Both the position numbers and the translations under genes were made by a program. Below are positions 1 through 7,207 of a stretch of 38,009 nt of DNA, in pieces (the stretch's first letter is position 1; the number at the start of each line of letters is the position of its first letter). The notes beneath the pieces are model-generated. The model did not search any database. It saw nothing but the letters and a program-made list of their open reading frames with translations, and was not told the origin of the DNA. The DNA comes from an uncultured Bacillota bacterium. GTDB taxonomy: Bacteria > Bacillota_I > Bacilli_A > Erysipelotrichales > Coprobacillaceae. The stretch covers positions 1 through 38,009 of the forward strand of contig CASETM010000059.1 of the NCBI GenBank assembly GCA_949290865.1, in the 5' to 3' direction.

Positions 1-36
1 GGCCTATTATTTATTGGAAAGAATAAATAATAGGCC
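1..36. repeat. Perfect 15-bp inverted repeat (hairpin)
   Basis: GGCCTATTATTTATT (1-15) is exactly reverse-complementary to 22-36, with a 6-nt loop GGAAAG. On the plus strand no T-run follows (ACACAC), so it is not a standard plus-strand terminator. On the minus strand the bases that would follow lie outside the window. It could end a gene to the left or be a transcript-stabilising hairpin. Confidence 0.7.
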
Positions 37-69
37 ACACACTTGTGTTTCAAAGTCAACATGTTTTTC

Positions 70-109
70 AAAAAAATAAAAAGAGGAGTACATATTCATG
101 TAATCCTCT
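70..109 (-). terminator. Hairpin with minus-strand U-tract
   Basis: AGAGGAGTACAT (82-93) pairs with ATGTAATCCTCT (98-109) with one G/A mismatch and loop ATTC. Read on the minus strand the hairpin is followed by TTTTATTTTTTT, as in an intrinsic terminator. On the plus strand the left arm contains a good ribosome site (GAGGAG) and the right arm begins with an ATG that is immediately followed by TAA. No minus-strand gene is seen to its right, so its role is unclear. Confidence 0.45.
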
Positions 110-208
110 ATATCATTAGTTTATTAACTTAATGACATTGCCTTACAGCTGTTTCACTTTTACCAAGTAAGAGGAAATCATTGGCTGCTACATCAGGGGG
201 GGGATGAC

Positions 209-742
209 TTGCATGAACTTTATATTCTTTTGAAAGGACGAATCAAAGCGTGTAATACTACAGCGAATGGAATGACACGACTGTCAGCGATTTCGTATCC
301 AATAACAGTATTAGGAGAGGTGGAATTTTTAAATGGGCTGCCAATCAATAACGATGTTTATACTTTGGAACAATGCGATTTTCTGGCTATTTCTGTTGAT
401 CGGTATAGGAATGTGCTGTTTGAGGATCTGATATTTGTTCGCTTTTTGGCACAGCAGATTTCTTTGAAACTTTATAATACGAATCATAATACATCGATTT
501 CCATCAATTATCCGGTTGAAAACCGTTTAGCAGCTTATCTTGTATCCTGTCATGATCATGGTGTGATCAGGGAAAATTTTGTCAGTGTTGCTAGTTTGCT
601 TGGCTGTAGCTATCGTCAGCTGCAGCGCGTTTTAAACCAGTTCTGTCGTTGGGGCTATATCGAAAAAAAAGGACGCAGTCAGTATGTGATCATTGACTGG
701 GATGGCCTGCAGAATCTGGGACAAGATATCTATCGATTATAA
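209..742 (+). CDS. Crp/Fnr family regulator, YeiL-like, N-terminus uncertain
   Basis: Predicted cyclic-nucleotide-binding-fold transcriptional regulator. The C-terminal half (about residues 105-165, PVENRLAAYL and SYRQLQRVLNQF) resembles the E. coli YeiL winged helix. The N-terminal half keeps the beta-roll pattern LYILLKGRIKA and LGEVEFLNG. The annotated TTG start yields 177 residues, about 40 short of the usual 215-220. In-frame coding that still looks like the family (LQLFHF, WLLHQGGDD) continues upstream to 128, but an in-frame TAA lies at 125-127 and no ATG or GTG precedes the domain in that stretch. The real start may be ATT 137 or CTG 149, or the 5' end may be decayed. A run of eight G (196-203) lies within this upstream stretch. 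The cysteines of Fnr-type iron-sulfur sensors are absent. The ligand and targets are unknown. It could be a pseudogene. Confidence 0.6.
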   Translation: MHELYILLKGRIKACNTTANGMTRLSAISYPITVLGEVEFLNGLPINNDVYTLEQCDFLAISVDRYRNVLFEDLIFVRFLAQQISLKLYNTNHNTSISINYPVENRLAAYLVSCHDHGVIRENFVSVASLLGCSYRQLQRVLNQFCRWGYIEKKGRSQYVIIDWDGLQNLGQDIYRL

Positions 743-752
743 ACTGATATGA

Positions 753-772
753 TATAATCATCTTAGGGAGGA
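753..772 (+). promoter_or_regulatory. -10-like box and ribosome site before EamA gene
   Basis: TATAAT at 753-758 lies just after the regulator's stop codon, and AGGGAGGA at 765-772 precedes ATG 780. No convincing -35 is visible 16-18 bp upstream, so a separate promoter is only tentative. The ribosome site is clear. Confidence 0.35.
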
Positions 773-779
773 AAGAAAG

Positions 780-1775
780 ATGAAACAAAAAGGGAAGGCA
801 TCTTTGCTGGCATGTCTGGCGGCCTTGTTTTATGCGCTGAACATGCCGTTTTCTAAATTACTGTTAAATCAGGTTGAACCGACGATGATGGCGGCTTTTC
901 TGTATCTGGGAGCAGGAACAGGCATGACCGTCTTGTATATGCTGGATCGCCACAACAATGGAGTTCATGACCGCCTGACAAAGTCGGATCTGCCTTATAC
1001 GGTGACGATGATCGTTTTAGATATCATTGCACCGATCCTGCTGATGTTTGGTTTGGCTTATACGCTGGCGGCCAATGCATCCTTATTAAATAACTTTGAA
1101 ATTGTGGCTACTTCTTTACTGGCACTGTTTGTTTTTAGAGAAAAAATATCATTACGACTGTGGATCGGGATTACGCTGGTGACCCTGTCAAGCTGTGTGC
1201 TGACTTTTGAGGATAGAGCAAGCTTATCGTTTTCATGGGGCTCACTGCTGGTTTTGCTGGCTGCATCATGCTGGGGACTGGAAAACAACTGTACTAGAAA
1301 GATTGCTGATAAAAATACATATCAGATCGTTATGCTCAAAGGTGTATTTTCGGGACTGGGATCGTTGCTTATTGCTTTCGCTGTGCATGAACAGCTGCCA
1401 TCATTGCCAATCATGGGGCTGGTCTTGCTGCTGGGATTTGTTGCCTATGGCTTAAGTATTTTCTGCTATATTCAGGCTCAGGATATCCTGGGTGCGGCCA
1501 AGACAAGTGCCTACTATGCTTTGGCACCGTTTATGGGCGCTTTGATTTCATATGTATGCTTGCATGAGCCAATGTCGGACTTTTATGTTTTGGCGTTGGT
1601 GATCATGATCTTAGGAACGGTCATGGTCGTGATCGATACGATGATCGTTTATCATCGTCACGAACATGTTCATATCATCAGAAATGGTCATGAATATCAA
1701 AAAATTGTTCACAGTCATATGCACTGTCATCTTTTTTCGCATTATCATGATCATCGAAAAGGAGAAGAAATATGA
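780..1775 (+). CDS. EamA/DMT family transporter with His-rich tail
   Basis: Inner-membrane transporter of the drug/metabolite superfamily. It has about ten hydrophobic helices in two EamA repeats (roughly residues 8-140 and 155-287), including the repeat-like ALNMPFSKLL near the start and YYALAPFMGALISY in the second half. After the last helix comes a charged cytosolic tail (about 292-331) packed with histidine (HRHEHVH, HSHMHCH, HYHDHR), which suggests binding of a transition metal such as Zn, Ni or Co. Similar tails occur on other Firmicutes EamA proteins. The substrate is unknown. The stop codon overlaps the next ATG (ATGA, 1772-1775), so the methyltransferase is translationally coupled to it. 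Confidence 0.85.
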   Translation: MKQKGKASLLACLAALFYALNMPFSKLLLNQVEPTMMAAFLYLGAGTGMTVLYMLDRHNNGVHDRLTKSDLPYTVTMIVLDIIAPILLMFGLAYTLAANASLLNNFEIVATSLLALFVFREKISLRLWIGITLVTLSSCVLTFEDRASLSFSWGSLLVLLAASCWGLENNCTRKIADKNTYQIVMLKGVFSGLGSLLIAFAVHEQLPSLPIMGLVLLLGFVAYGLSIFCYIQAQDILGAAKTSAYYALAPFMGALISYVCLHEPMSDFYVLALVIMILGTVMVVIDTMIVYHRHEHVHIIRNGHEYQKIVHSHMHCHLFSHYHDHRKGEEI

Positions 1776-2527
1776 GTTATCAAAAACACAATGCCAGAAC
1801 GATCGATCAGTGGTGTCTGGATGGCTGGACATGGGGACAGCCCATTACCCATGAAGTTTTTCAGCAGGCAAAAGAGGGACATTGGGGTGTCTATCTGACG
1901 CCTACCAAAGTGGTTCCACATGAATGGTTTGGTAAACTGAAGGGCAAAAAAATCTTAGGTTTGGCCAGTGGCGGTGGCCAGCAGATACCTGTTTTTTCAG
2001 CTTTAGGAGGAATATGTACAGTATTGGATTACTCTTTACAGCAGTGCTTGACAGAGAAGGAAGTTGCTCAAAGAGAGGATTATCAGGTGACAGTGATCCA
2101 GGGCGATATGACTAAACCTTTTCCATTTGCTGACGAAAGTTTTGATCTGATCTTTCAGCCAGTTTCAAACTGTTATATTGAAGATGTCGATCATGTTTTC
2201 CGTGAATGTTATCGGGTTTTAAAACCTGGAGGAATTTATCTGGGTGGTTTTGACACAGGTATGAATTTTGCAGTAGACGAAACGGAAACACAACTCGTAC
2301 AGAAACTGCCATATCACCCTTTAAAAGATCCTCAGCTTTACCAGAAAGCAATACAAAGTGATGATGGTATCCAGTTCTCTCACACTTTAGAAGAACAGAT
2401 CAGGGGACAGTTTAAAGCAGGATTTGTTTTGCTTGATCTATATGAAGATACCAATCGCTCGGGACATCTTAAGGAATTAAATATTCCTGCTTTTGTCGCA
2501 ACTCGAGCTATTAAGAAAAAATCATGA
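1772..2527 (+). CDS. Class I SAM-dependent methyltransferase
   Basis: Soluble methyltransferase, 251 residues, of the Methyltransf_11 type. The SAM-binding motif I is ILGLASGGGQQ (about 60-70), a variant of the usual VLDLGCGTG. A later acidic loop (VIQGDMTKPFPFADESFDLI) and post-motif III (YRVLKPGGIYLGGF) fit the Rossmann fold. The start ATG overlaps the stop of the EamA gene and has an AAAGGAGA ribosome site inside that gene. The substrate cannot be told from the sequence. The coupling suggests a small-molecule substrate linked with the transporter, but this is inference. Confidence 0.85.
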   Translation: MSYQKHNARTIDQWCLDGWTWGQPITHEVFQQAKEGHWGVYLTPTKVVPHEWFGKLKGKKILGLASGGGQQIPVFSALGGICTVLDYSLQQCLTEKEVAQREDYQVTVIQGDMTKPFPFADESFDLIFQPVSNCYIEDVDHVFRECYRVLKPGGIYLGGFDTGMNFAVDETETQLVQKLPYHPLKDPQLYQKAIQSDDGIQFSHTLEEQIRGQFKAGFVLLDLYEDTNRSGHLKELNIPAFVATRAIKKKS

Positions 2528-2653
2528 TTATTGCTATAATAAGAAAAAGTAACAGCATACTGTATAAATAAATGCCGCTGTGTCAAATATATAATGACTA
2601 TGTACTTTATAAAATGAAAAGAATGATACAATTTTATGAAAAAGGTGGATATG

Positions 2654-2836
2654 ATGGAAGAAAAAGAAATCAGTGTAACAAAAACGGTTGTCAATAAAAC
2701 GGTCAAATCAGGAATTACTTTTGGCAGTGCTTTAGCTATGGTCATCAGCTATTCGACCTGGCATTCGGTTGGCTGGGCCATTATTCATGGGCTGATGAGC
2801 TGGGTATATGTGATTTATTTTGTTATTCGCTATTAA
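2654..2836 (+). CDS. Small conserved-type membrane protein, 60 aa
   Basis: Short protein beginning MEEKEISVTKTVVNKT, followed by two hydrophobic stretches separated around STWHSVGWAIIHG and ending VYVIYFVIRY. An ATG lies at 2636 in frame, but the ribosome site AAGGTGG (2642-2648) sits downstream of it and is best placed for ATG 2654, with ATG 2651 as alternative. The amphipathic N-terminus plus Trp-rich membrane segment resembles small unnamed proteins common in gut Firmicutes. Function unknown. It lies between the methyltransferase and a GNAT gene, with 127 bp upstream in which I see no clear promoter or terminator. Confidence 0.65.
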   Translation: MEEKEISVTKTVVNKTVKSGITFGSALAMVISYSTWHSVGWAIIHGLMSWVYVIYFVIRY

Positions 2837-2841
2837 GGGTC

Positions 2842-3306
2842 ATGATGTATTTGAGAAAGTACTGTCATTTAGACTGTCAGGAAATAGTGACTTTATTTAC
2901 AGAGACCGTTTATAAGATCAACCGTCATGATTATACCAGGGCACAATGTGATGCCTGGACCAGCAGCAGTCATGATCTGGAAAGGTGGCAACGGCTTTTA
3001 CAGGCACATGACAGCGTTGTTGCTGTCGAAAAGGGGAAGATTATTGGCTTTGGTGATATCGATGAAACCGGTTATCTAGATCATCTTTATGTTCACCATG
3101 AATACCAGAGACAGAAAGTTGCTACGAAGATCTGTGATTATCTCGAGCGCAATGCAGTGATGATAACGACACATGCTTCGATCACGGCGCGTCCGTTCTT
3201 TGAAAAACGGGGTTATCATGTTGTTAGGCAGCAGCAGGTATCTCGAGATGGTCAGCTGCTGACAAATTATGTTATGATCAAAGTCAGAAAGGATGAAAAA
3301 CGATGA
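2842..3306 (+). CDS. GNAT family N-acetyltransferase (YafP-like)
   Basis: Predicted acetyl-CoA-dependent N-acetyltransferase, 154 residues. The GNAT core is visible: IIGFGDIDETGYLDHLYVHHEYQRQKVATKICDYLE (about 65-101), with the acetyl-CoA pyrophosphate loop at YQRQKVAT in place of the commoner Q/RxxGxG/A, and the C-terminal ARPFFEKRGY typical of the YafP subgroup. The start is ATG 2842 or 2845; the ribosome site (AAGGG) overlaps the end of the preceding gene. The stop overlaps the next start (ATGA 3303-3306). The acetyl acceptor is unknown. Confidence 0.85.
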   Translation: MMYLRKYCHLDCQEIVTLFTETVYKINRHDYTRAQCDAWTSSSHDLERWQRLLQAHDSVVAVEKGKIIGFGDIDETGYLDHLYVHHEYQRQKVATKICDYLERNAVMITTHASITARPFFEKRGYHVVRQQQVSRDGQLLTNYVMIKVRKDEKR

Positions 3307-3662
3307 CGTCAATACAACAGTATATTGCTAAGCTAAACCCGGAACAAAAACCAGACATTATCAGATTTGCCGATCATATGACTCAGACTTACCCTCAGCT
3401 GACAGGTAAAATTTCTTTCGCAATGCCGATGTGGCTGTTTGGGCAGAAGATGAACGAAGGATATATTGCGGTATCGGCAGCGAAGCATCATTATACGATT
3501 CATTTTTCTGATGAAGTCTATGTACAGAATATAAAAGAGGAGCTGCATCTGCCTAAAGCAGGAAAAAGAAGTTTGCCGATTGATTATGGAAATGAAAAGA
3601 TGTGGCAGATCATAAAAGATAAGATTAGACAGTTTGTTGAAATGAATGGAGAATCATTATGA
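3303..3662 (+). CDS. DUF1801 domain protein (YdhG-like)
   Basis: Soluble 119-residue protein of the DUF1801/YdhG family. It has the typical order of an N-terminal helix (IQQYIAKLNPEQ), then ISFAMPMWLFGQK, then AAKHHYTIHF and a C-terminal helical SLPIDYGNEKMWQIIKDKI. B. subtilis YdhG has been proposed to be a frataxin-like iron chaperone, but many relatives are uncharacterised. Its start overlaps the GNAT stop and its stop overlaps the DUF1648 start, making a translationally coupled trio. Confidence 0.8.
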   Translation: MTSIQQYIAKLNPEQKPDIIRFADHMTQTYPQLTGKISFAMPMWLFGQKMNEGYIAVSAAKHHYTIHFSDEVYVQNIKEELHLPKAGKRSLPIDYGNEKMWQIIKDKIRQFVEMNGESL

Positions 3663-4123
3663 AAATAGAACGGACGAAATTTGATACAATACTTACGAGA
3701 ATCACGCAGGCAGTGATGATCTTGACGCTGATTTTCTATGGTGTTTACTGGTTCAAAACACCAGATACGATACCGATGCATTATAATCTGCAGGGACAGA
3801 TCGATCGCTGGGGCAGCAAATATGAAAGTCTGATTATTCCTTTGGGCATGATTATTCTATATATGCTGATGGCATTTTTAGAAAAAAAGCCATCGTTATG
3901 GAATACGGGGGTGACAATCACCCCTGAAAATAAGCAAAGAGTTTATCAGACGCTTTTACATTTTACAACGACAACCAGGTTCATTGTCATTGTTTTTTTC
4001 TCTTATCTGACGATTTGTACGCTTTTGGCTGTGCCACTAGGGAAGTGGGTACTTCTAGGCTGGCTGGTGACTTTAGCAGCTGATTTTATATTCTGGTTTT
4101 ATTTATTGTTCAAAGTCAGATAA
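3659..4123 (+). CDS. DUF1648 domain membrane protein
   Basis: Membrane protein of 154 residues with a DUF1648 signature after the first helix: TPDTIPMHYNLQGQIDRWGSK (about 34-54). It has four predicted hydrophobic helices (about 15-31, 58-75, 104-124, 130-150). Relatives include parts of SdpI-type immunity and sensor proteins, but the six-helix SdpI form is not seen, so no immunity role is claimed. Overlaps the preceding gene by ATGA. No obvious terminator follows. Confidence 0.75.
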   Translation: MKIERTKFDTILTRITQAVMILTLIFYGVYWFKTPDTIPMHYNLQGQIDRWGSKYESLIIPLGMIILYMLMAFLEKKPSLWNTGVTITPENKQRVYQTLLHFTTTTRFIVIVFFSYLTICTLLAVPLGKWVLLGWLVTLAADFIFWFYLLFKVR

Positions 4124-4175
4124 AAAAGTTCCCAAAAGAAAAGAAGATGCATATCATAAGGTAAGGAGAGATGAT

Positions 4176-4673
4176 ATGGATCCAAGATTCTACTTTGATG
4201 ATCATTATATGGAAAGGACAGAAGACGATGTTATTGGTGAAGAATTGATCACTTTACCAGAAGCAAAAGAACTTATTTTTCAATCGATTGCCAGTGAAAA
4301 AGAAGATGAGATGTTTTACCAGCAACTGTTGCAGCAGGCACCTTCTGCCGCTGAAAAAGAAATCATTGCTGGTATCCGTGATGATGAAAAAAAACATCGT
4401 CGTATTTTAAGAAAAATCTATCAAGAAATAACCGATCAGATGGTTACAGATGATATGATGATTCAAGAGATGAACTATGCATTAGATTATGAAAAAAATC
4501 TGCAGAAAGCTCTTTTTGGAGAACTGGCAGCAGTTCAGAAATATCGCAAGATCATGGCTAATATGGCGGGGCATCATTACCCATTGCTTATGGCAATCAT
4601 GTCTGATGAACTTCGTCATGCCAACATGTATAATTTTCTATTATGTAAAAAAAGAGACTATCATGCAAAATAA
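4176..4673 (+). CDS. Ferritin-like (rubrerythrin-type) diiron protein
   Basis: Predicted four-helix ferritin-like protein, 165 residues. Likely metal ligands form the usual pairs: Glu in EKEDEMFYQQL (about 41-45), ExxH in DEKKH (E71/H74), Glu in GELAAVQKY (E116) and ExxH in DELRH (E145/H148). The rubredoxin domain of true rubrerythrins is absent. The likely role is iron or peroxide handling; similar small proteins occur in spore formers and anaerobes. The ribosome site TAAGGAGAG (4160-4168) precedes ATG 4176. The stop is inside the terminator shared with mgtE. Confidence 0.75.
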   Translation: MDPRFYFDDHYMERTEDDVIGEELITLPEAKELIFQSIASEKEDEMFYQQLLQQAPSAAEKEIIAGIRDDEKKHRRILRKIYQEITDQMVTDDMMIQEMNYALDYEKNLQKALFGELAAVQKYRKIMANMAGHHYPLLMAIMSDELRHANMYNFLLCKKRDYHAK

Positions 4674-4692
4674 GCATGTCGTCTCTTTTTTA
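4647..4692. terminator. Bidirectional terminator between ferritin-like gene and mgtE
   Basis: A7-GAGAC (4647-4658) and CATGC (4662-4666) pair with GCATG (4674-4678) and GTCTC-T7 (4681-4691) around the loop AAAATAA. The A-tract on one side and T-tract on the other serve both strands. It contains the stop codons of both convergent genes (4671-4673 and 4690-4692). Confidence 0.85.
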
Positions 4693-6042
4693 CATAAGAA
4701 GTGGCAAAAACATATTGGCCAGCTGTAAAAAGATGAAGAATCCTAATACATCGGTTGCGGTTGTTAAAAAGATTGATGAAGCCAAAGCGGGATCCAGGTG
4801 TACAGCTTTTAAGGCTACAGGAATCAAAAAGCCAAAAATTCCTGAAATGACCAGATTGCCAATCATCGCAATACAGATAATAATTCCTAAATAGAAATTG
4901 CCGTACAAGCCATAAACGATGACACCTGTTATTGCCCCGGTAATCAAACCATTAAACATACCAACACAGATTTCTTTTTTCAGTGCTGGCCAGCAGTCAT
5001 TGAAATGAATTTCTCCTAAAGCAATGCTTCTGATCATGATTGATAATGTTTGACTTCCGGCATTACCGCCCATTCCGGTAACAATGGTCATGGTTGCTGA
5101 CAGGGCCACGATCTGTTCGATTGTTCCTTCAAACATTTTGACAACGAAGGACGCAAAAAATGCCGTTGCCAGATTAACGATCAGCCAAGGCAGACGCATC
5201 TGAATGGATTCAAACAGCGTAGAATCTAAAGATTCTTCTTTATTGACCCCGTGCATCTGTAACATATCTTCGGTATGTTCTTCCTGGATAACGTCGATGA
5301 TATCGTCAACGGTAATGATCCCCAGCAAAGCATGATTGTTATTGATGACCGGAATTGTTGTCAGGTCATATTTTGATACGAGTAAGGAAACATCTTCCTG
5401 GTCGGTTTCTGGGGTAACAGTAATAATATGATCGTCCATGATCGAATAAAGCTTGACGTCTCCTTCAGATGACAGGATGTCGCGGATATCAACTGTTCCA
5501 ACCAGCTGTTTTCTGCTGTTCAAAGCAAAGATGGTATCAATGACTTCAGTTTTTGGTGCGATTTCTTTGATCTTGATCAGTGCATTCTTCACTGTTAAAT
5601 GCGAATTCAAGGCTATATATTCGGTCGTCATCAAACCACCGGCAGTTTCTTTATCATAGCCTAACAGCTGTTCAATGACCTGTTTGTCATCAGCTTTCAT
5701 CAGATTGATCAGATTTTTACGCTTGCCAATGGGCAGTTCACCAAGAATGTCGACGATATTATCTTTAGATATATAATTAAATAATAGCAGTAATCGTCTG
5801 TCATCAATATACCTGATGATATCAATCTGCAGATCTTCATCAGCTTCTTCTAAGATTTCTGCCAGTTTTTCATCGTCGATATGGTTACATAAATATTTTA
5901 ATTTATCATCTTCCAGATCTTCGATTTCTTCGGCCAGATCGATTGCTTCGATATGTTCATAAATATCATCGATCAGATTTCTGTCATGTTTGACTAATGC
6001 CAGCAATAAGTTTTCTAATTGCTGTTTTCTGTTTGTGCTCAT
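4690..6042 (-). CDS. mgtE: Magnesium transporter MgtE
   Basis: Mg2+ channel/transporter of the inner membrane, 450 residues, normal length. Domain order: acidic N-terminal helical MgtE_N repeat domain (about 1-125), a CBS pair (about 132-255, including TTIPVINNNHALLGIITVDDI), a connecting helix, then five membrane helices with the family motif GGNAGSQTLSIMIRSIALGEI near 325-345. In known MgtE the CBS and N domains sense cytosolic Mg2+ and close the pore. The start at 6042 is preceded on the minus strand by CGGAGGTGATC. No M-box riboswitch is recognisable in the roughly 60-nt leader, so transcriptional Mg2+ control is not shown. Confidence 0.95.
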   Translation of the reverse strand: MSTNRKQQLENLLLALVKHDRNLIDDIYEHIEAIDLAEEIEDLEDDKLKYLCNHIDDEKLAEILEEADEDLQIDIIRYIDDRRLLLLFNYISKDNIVDILGELPIGKRKNLINLMKADDKQVIEQLLGYDKETAGGLMTTEYIALNSHLTVKNALIKIKEIAPKTEVIDTIFALNSRKQLVGTVDIRDILSSEGDVKLYSIMDDHIITVTPETDQEDVSLLVSKYDLTTIPVINNNHALLGIITVDDIIDVIQEEHTEDMLQMHGVNKEESLDSTLFESIQMRLPWLIVNLATAFFASFVVKMFEGTIEQIVALSATMTIVTGMGGNAGSQTLSIMIRSIALGEIHFNDCWPALKKEICVGMFNGLITGAITGVIVYGLYGNFYLGIIICIAMIGNLVISGIFGFLIPVALKAVHLDPALASSIFLTTATDVLGFFIFLQLANMFLPLLM

Positions 6043-6079
6043 TCGATCACCTCCGTTTTTCTTACTTATTATTTCCGGA

Positions 6080-6104
6080 TATTGAATATTATAACAACAT
6101 CCGG
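6080..6104 (-). other. Inverted repeat in mgtE leader
   Basis: CCGGAT and ATCCGG form a perfect 6-bp inverted repeat separated by an AT-rich loop of about 19 nt, between the predicted -10 box and the mgtE ribosome site. It may fold at the 5' end of the mRNA or bind a regulator. Boundaries are approximate. Confidence 0.35.
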
Positions 6105-6108
6105 TTTC

Positions 6109-6138
6109 ATTTTAGCCTATCTATTTTTAAATGGTCAA
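6109..6138 (-). promoter_or_regulatory. Sigma-A-type promoter for mgtE
   Basis: On the minus strand TTGACC (6138-6133) is followed after 18 bp by TAAAAT (6114-6109), placing the start of transcription near 6102, about 60 nt before the mgtE ATG. Confidence 0.65.
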
Positions 6139-6203
6139 CAGGAATTTTTATATAATTTGGAGATATGAAATGTTATAATGAAAAAAAGATAAGAGGGAAA
6201 AAA

Positions 6204-6818
6204 ATGGAAATCGTTTACAAAGATCAAAACCTTATTGTTTGTATCAAACCAGTGGGAATTGATTCTCAACATGAGCTGCCGGTACAGCTGAGTGAGTTGC
6301 TGAAAGGACAGATTTATGATGTTCATCGTCTCGATATTAATGTTGGAGGCATCATGGTTTATGCGCGCAATCGTAAAACAGCGGCAATGTTATCGCGCTG
6401 CATTCAAGAAGGAAGAATGGTTAAAGAATATCTGGCTATCGTTCATGGACAGCCTCCTGAACAGGCGGTGTGGGAAGATCTGTTATGGAAAGATTCTCGC
6501 AAGAATAAGGTTTATGTTGTGAAAAGAGAAAGAAAAGGTGTCAGAAAAGCTAAGCTGGAACTGAAAACGCTGCAACCAGGTGAAAAATCGCTGGTGCATA
6601 TTCGTCTGTACACGGGCAGAAGCCACCAGATCCGTGTCCAGTTTGCCAGTCGAGGTTTTCCTTTGGTTGGTGATCATAAATACGGATCACGAGATAAGCG
6701 GACCGCGCCACAGCTGTATTCATATCGATTGACATTTCCTTATCAGGAGAAGATGATGACTTTTGAAAGTAAACCGGAATGGGCAGATGAGATGATTGAA
6801 AGAGAAACCAACATATAA
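6204..6818 (+). CDS. RluA-family RNA pseudouridine synthase
   Basis: Converts uridine to pseudouridine in RNA. The catalytic motif HRLDINVGG (41-49) carries the conserved Asp44, and the C-terminal motif LYTGRSHQIRVQF...PLVGDHKYG is characteristic of RluA/RluC/RluD. No S4 domain; 204 residues, a short form of the family. I chose ATG 6204 over in-frame ATG 6165 because AAGAGGG (6191-6197) lies just upstream and the homology begins there. A perfect TATAAT at 6174-6179 may be its -10 box, without a clear -35. The target RNA cannot be told. Confidence 0.9.
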   Translation: MEIVYKDQNLIVCIKPVGIDSQHELPVQLSELLKGQIYDVHRLDINVGGIMVYARNRKTAAMLSRCIQEGRMVKEYLAIVHGQPPEQAVWEDLLWKDSRKNKVYVVKRERKGVRKAKLELKTLQPGEKSLVHIRLYTGRSHQIRVQFASRGFPLVGDHKYGSRDKRTAPQLYSYRLTFPYQEKMMTFESKPEWADEMIERETNI

Positions 6819-7194
6819 AGGCTTTTTATTATGGCTGGTGTTTTTTCTTGTTTCTTTTATGCCAGCCATTCAGCTTAAAGATAGAGATCTCGCAGGGAGA
6901 TTGTTTTTTGGTATCGGACTGATTGATCTGATCATTCTGATGACGATGATGTATTGTACAGAAAGAATTTATTGGTTTAGTGGAATCAGTTTTGAACAGG
7001 CACGTCAGGCTGGCAGTCAGCAGGAAAAAAACTATGCGCTGAGAATTTTGAAACGGTTTATGTATCTGCTGGGAATTTTTCTGATCTATGCATTTATTGG
7101 ACATATCTGGCATTTTCATATCTTGTTTGATATGGTGATTATTATTTTTGCGATGATTATAACGTGTTTCTCGATTTTTAAAATACAATTATGA
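6796..7194 (+). CDS. Small integral membrane protein, unknown
   Basis: Unrecognised protein of about 132 residues with four hydrophobic helices (about 8-23, 34-52, 86-105, 108-128) and a short charged loop (QARQAGSQQEKNYALRILKRF). The only in-frame start before the first helix is TTG 6796, inside the pseudouridine synthase gene (23-bp overlap), which suggests translational coupling. A 13-bp gap separates it from the next membrane protein gene, so the two are probably co-expressed. Confidence 0.6.
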   Translation: MKEKPTYKGFLLWLVFFLVSFMPAIQLKDRDLAGRLFFGIGLIDLIILMTMMYCTERIYWFSGISFEQARQAGSQQEKNYALRILKRFMYLLGIFLIYAFIGHIWHFHILFDMVIIIFAMIITCFSIFKIQL

Positions 7195-7207
7195 TAAGGA
7201 GGAACTT

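Noticed and set aside
3659-4123. SdpI-type toxin immunity protein
   Set aside because: Only the DUF1648 part and four helices are present; the rest of SdpI is missing and no toxin gene is adjacent.
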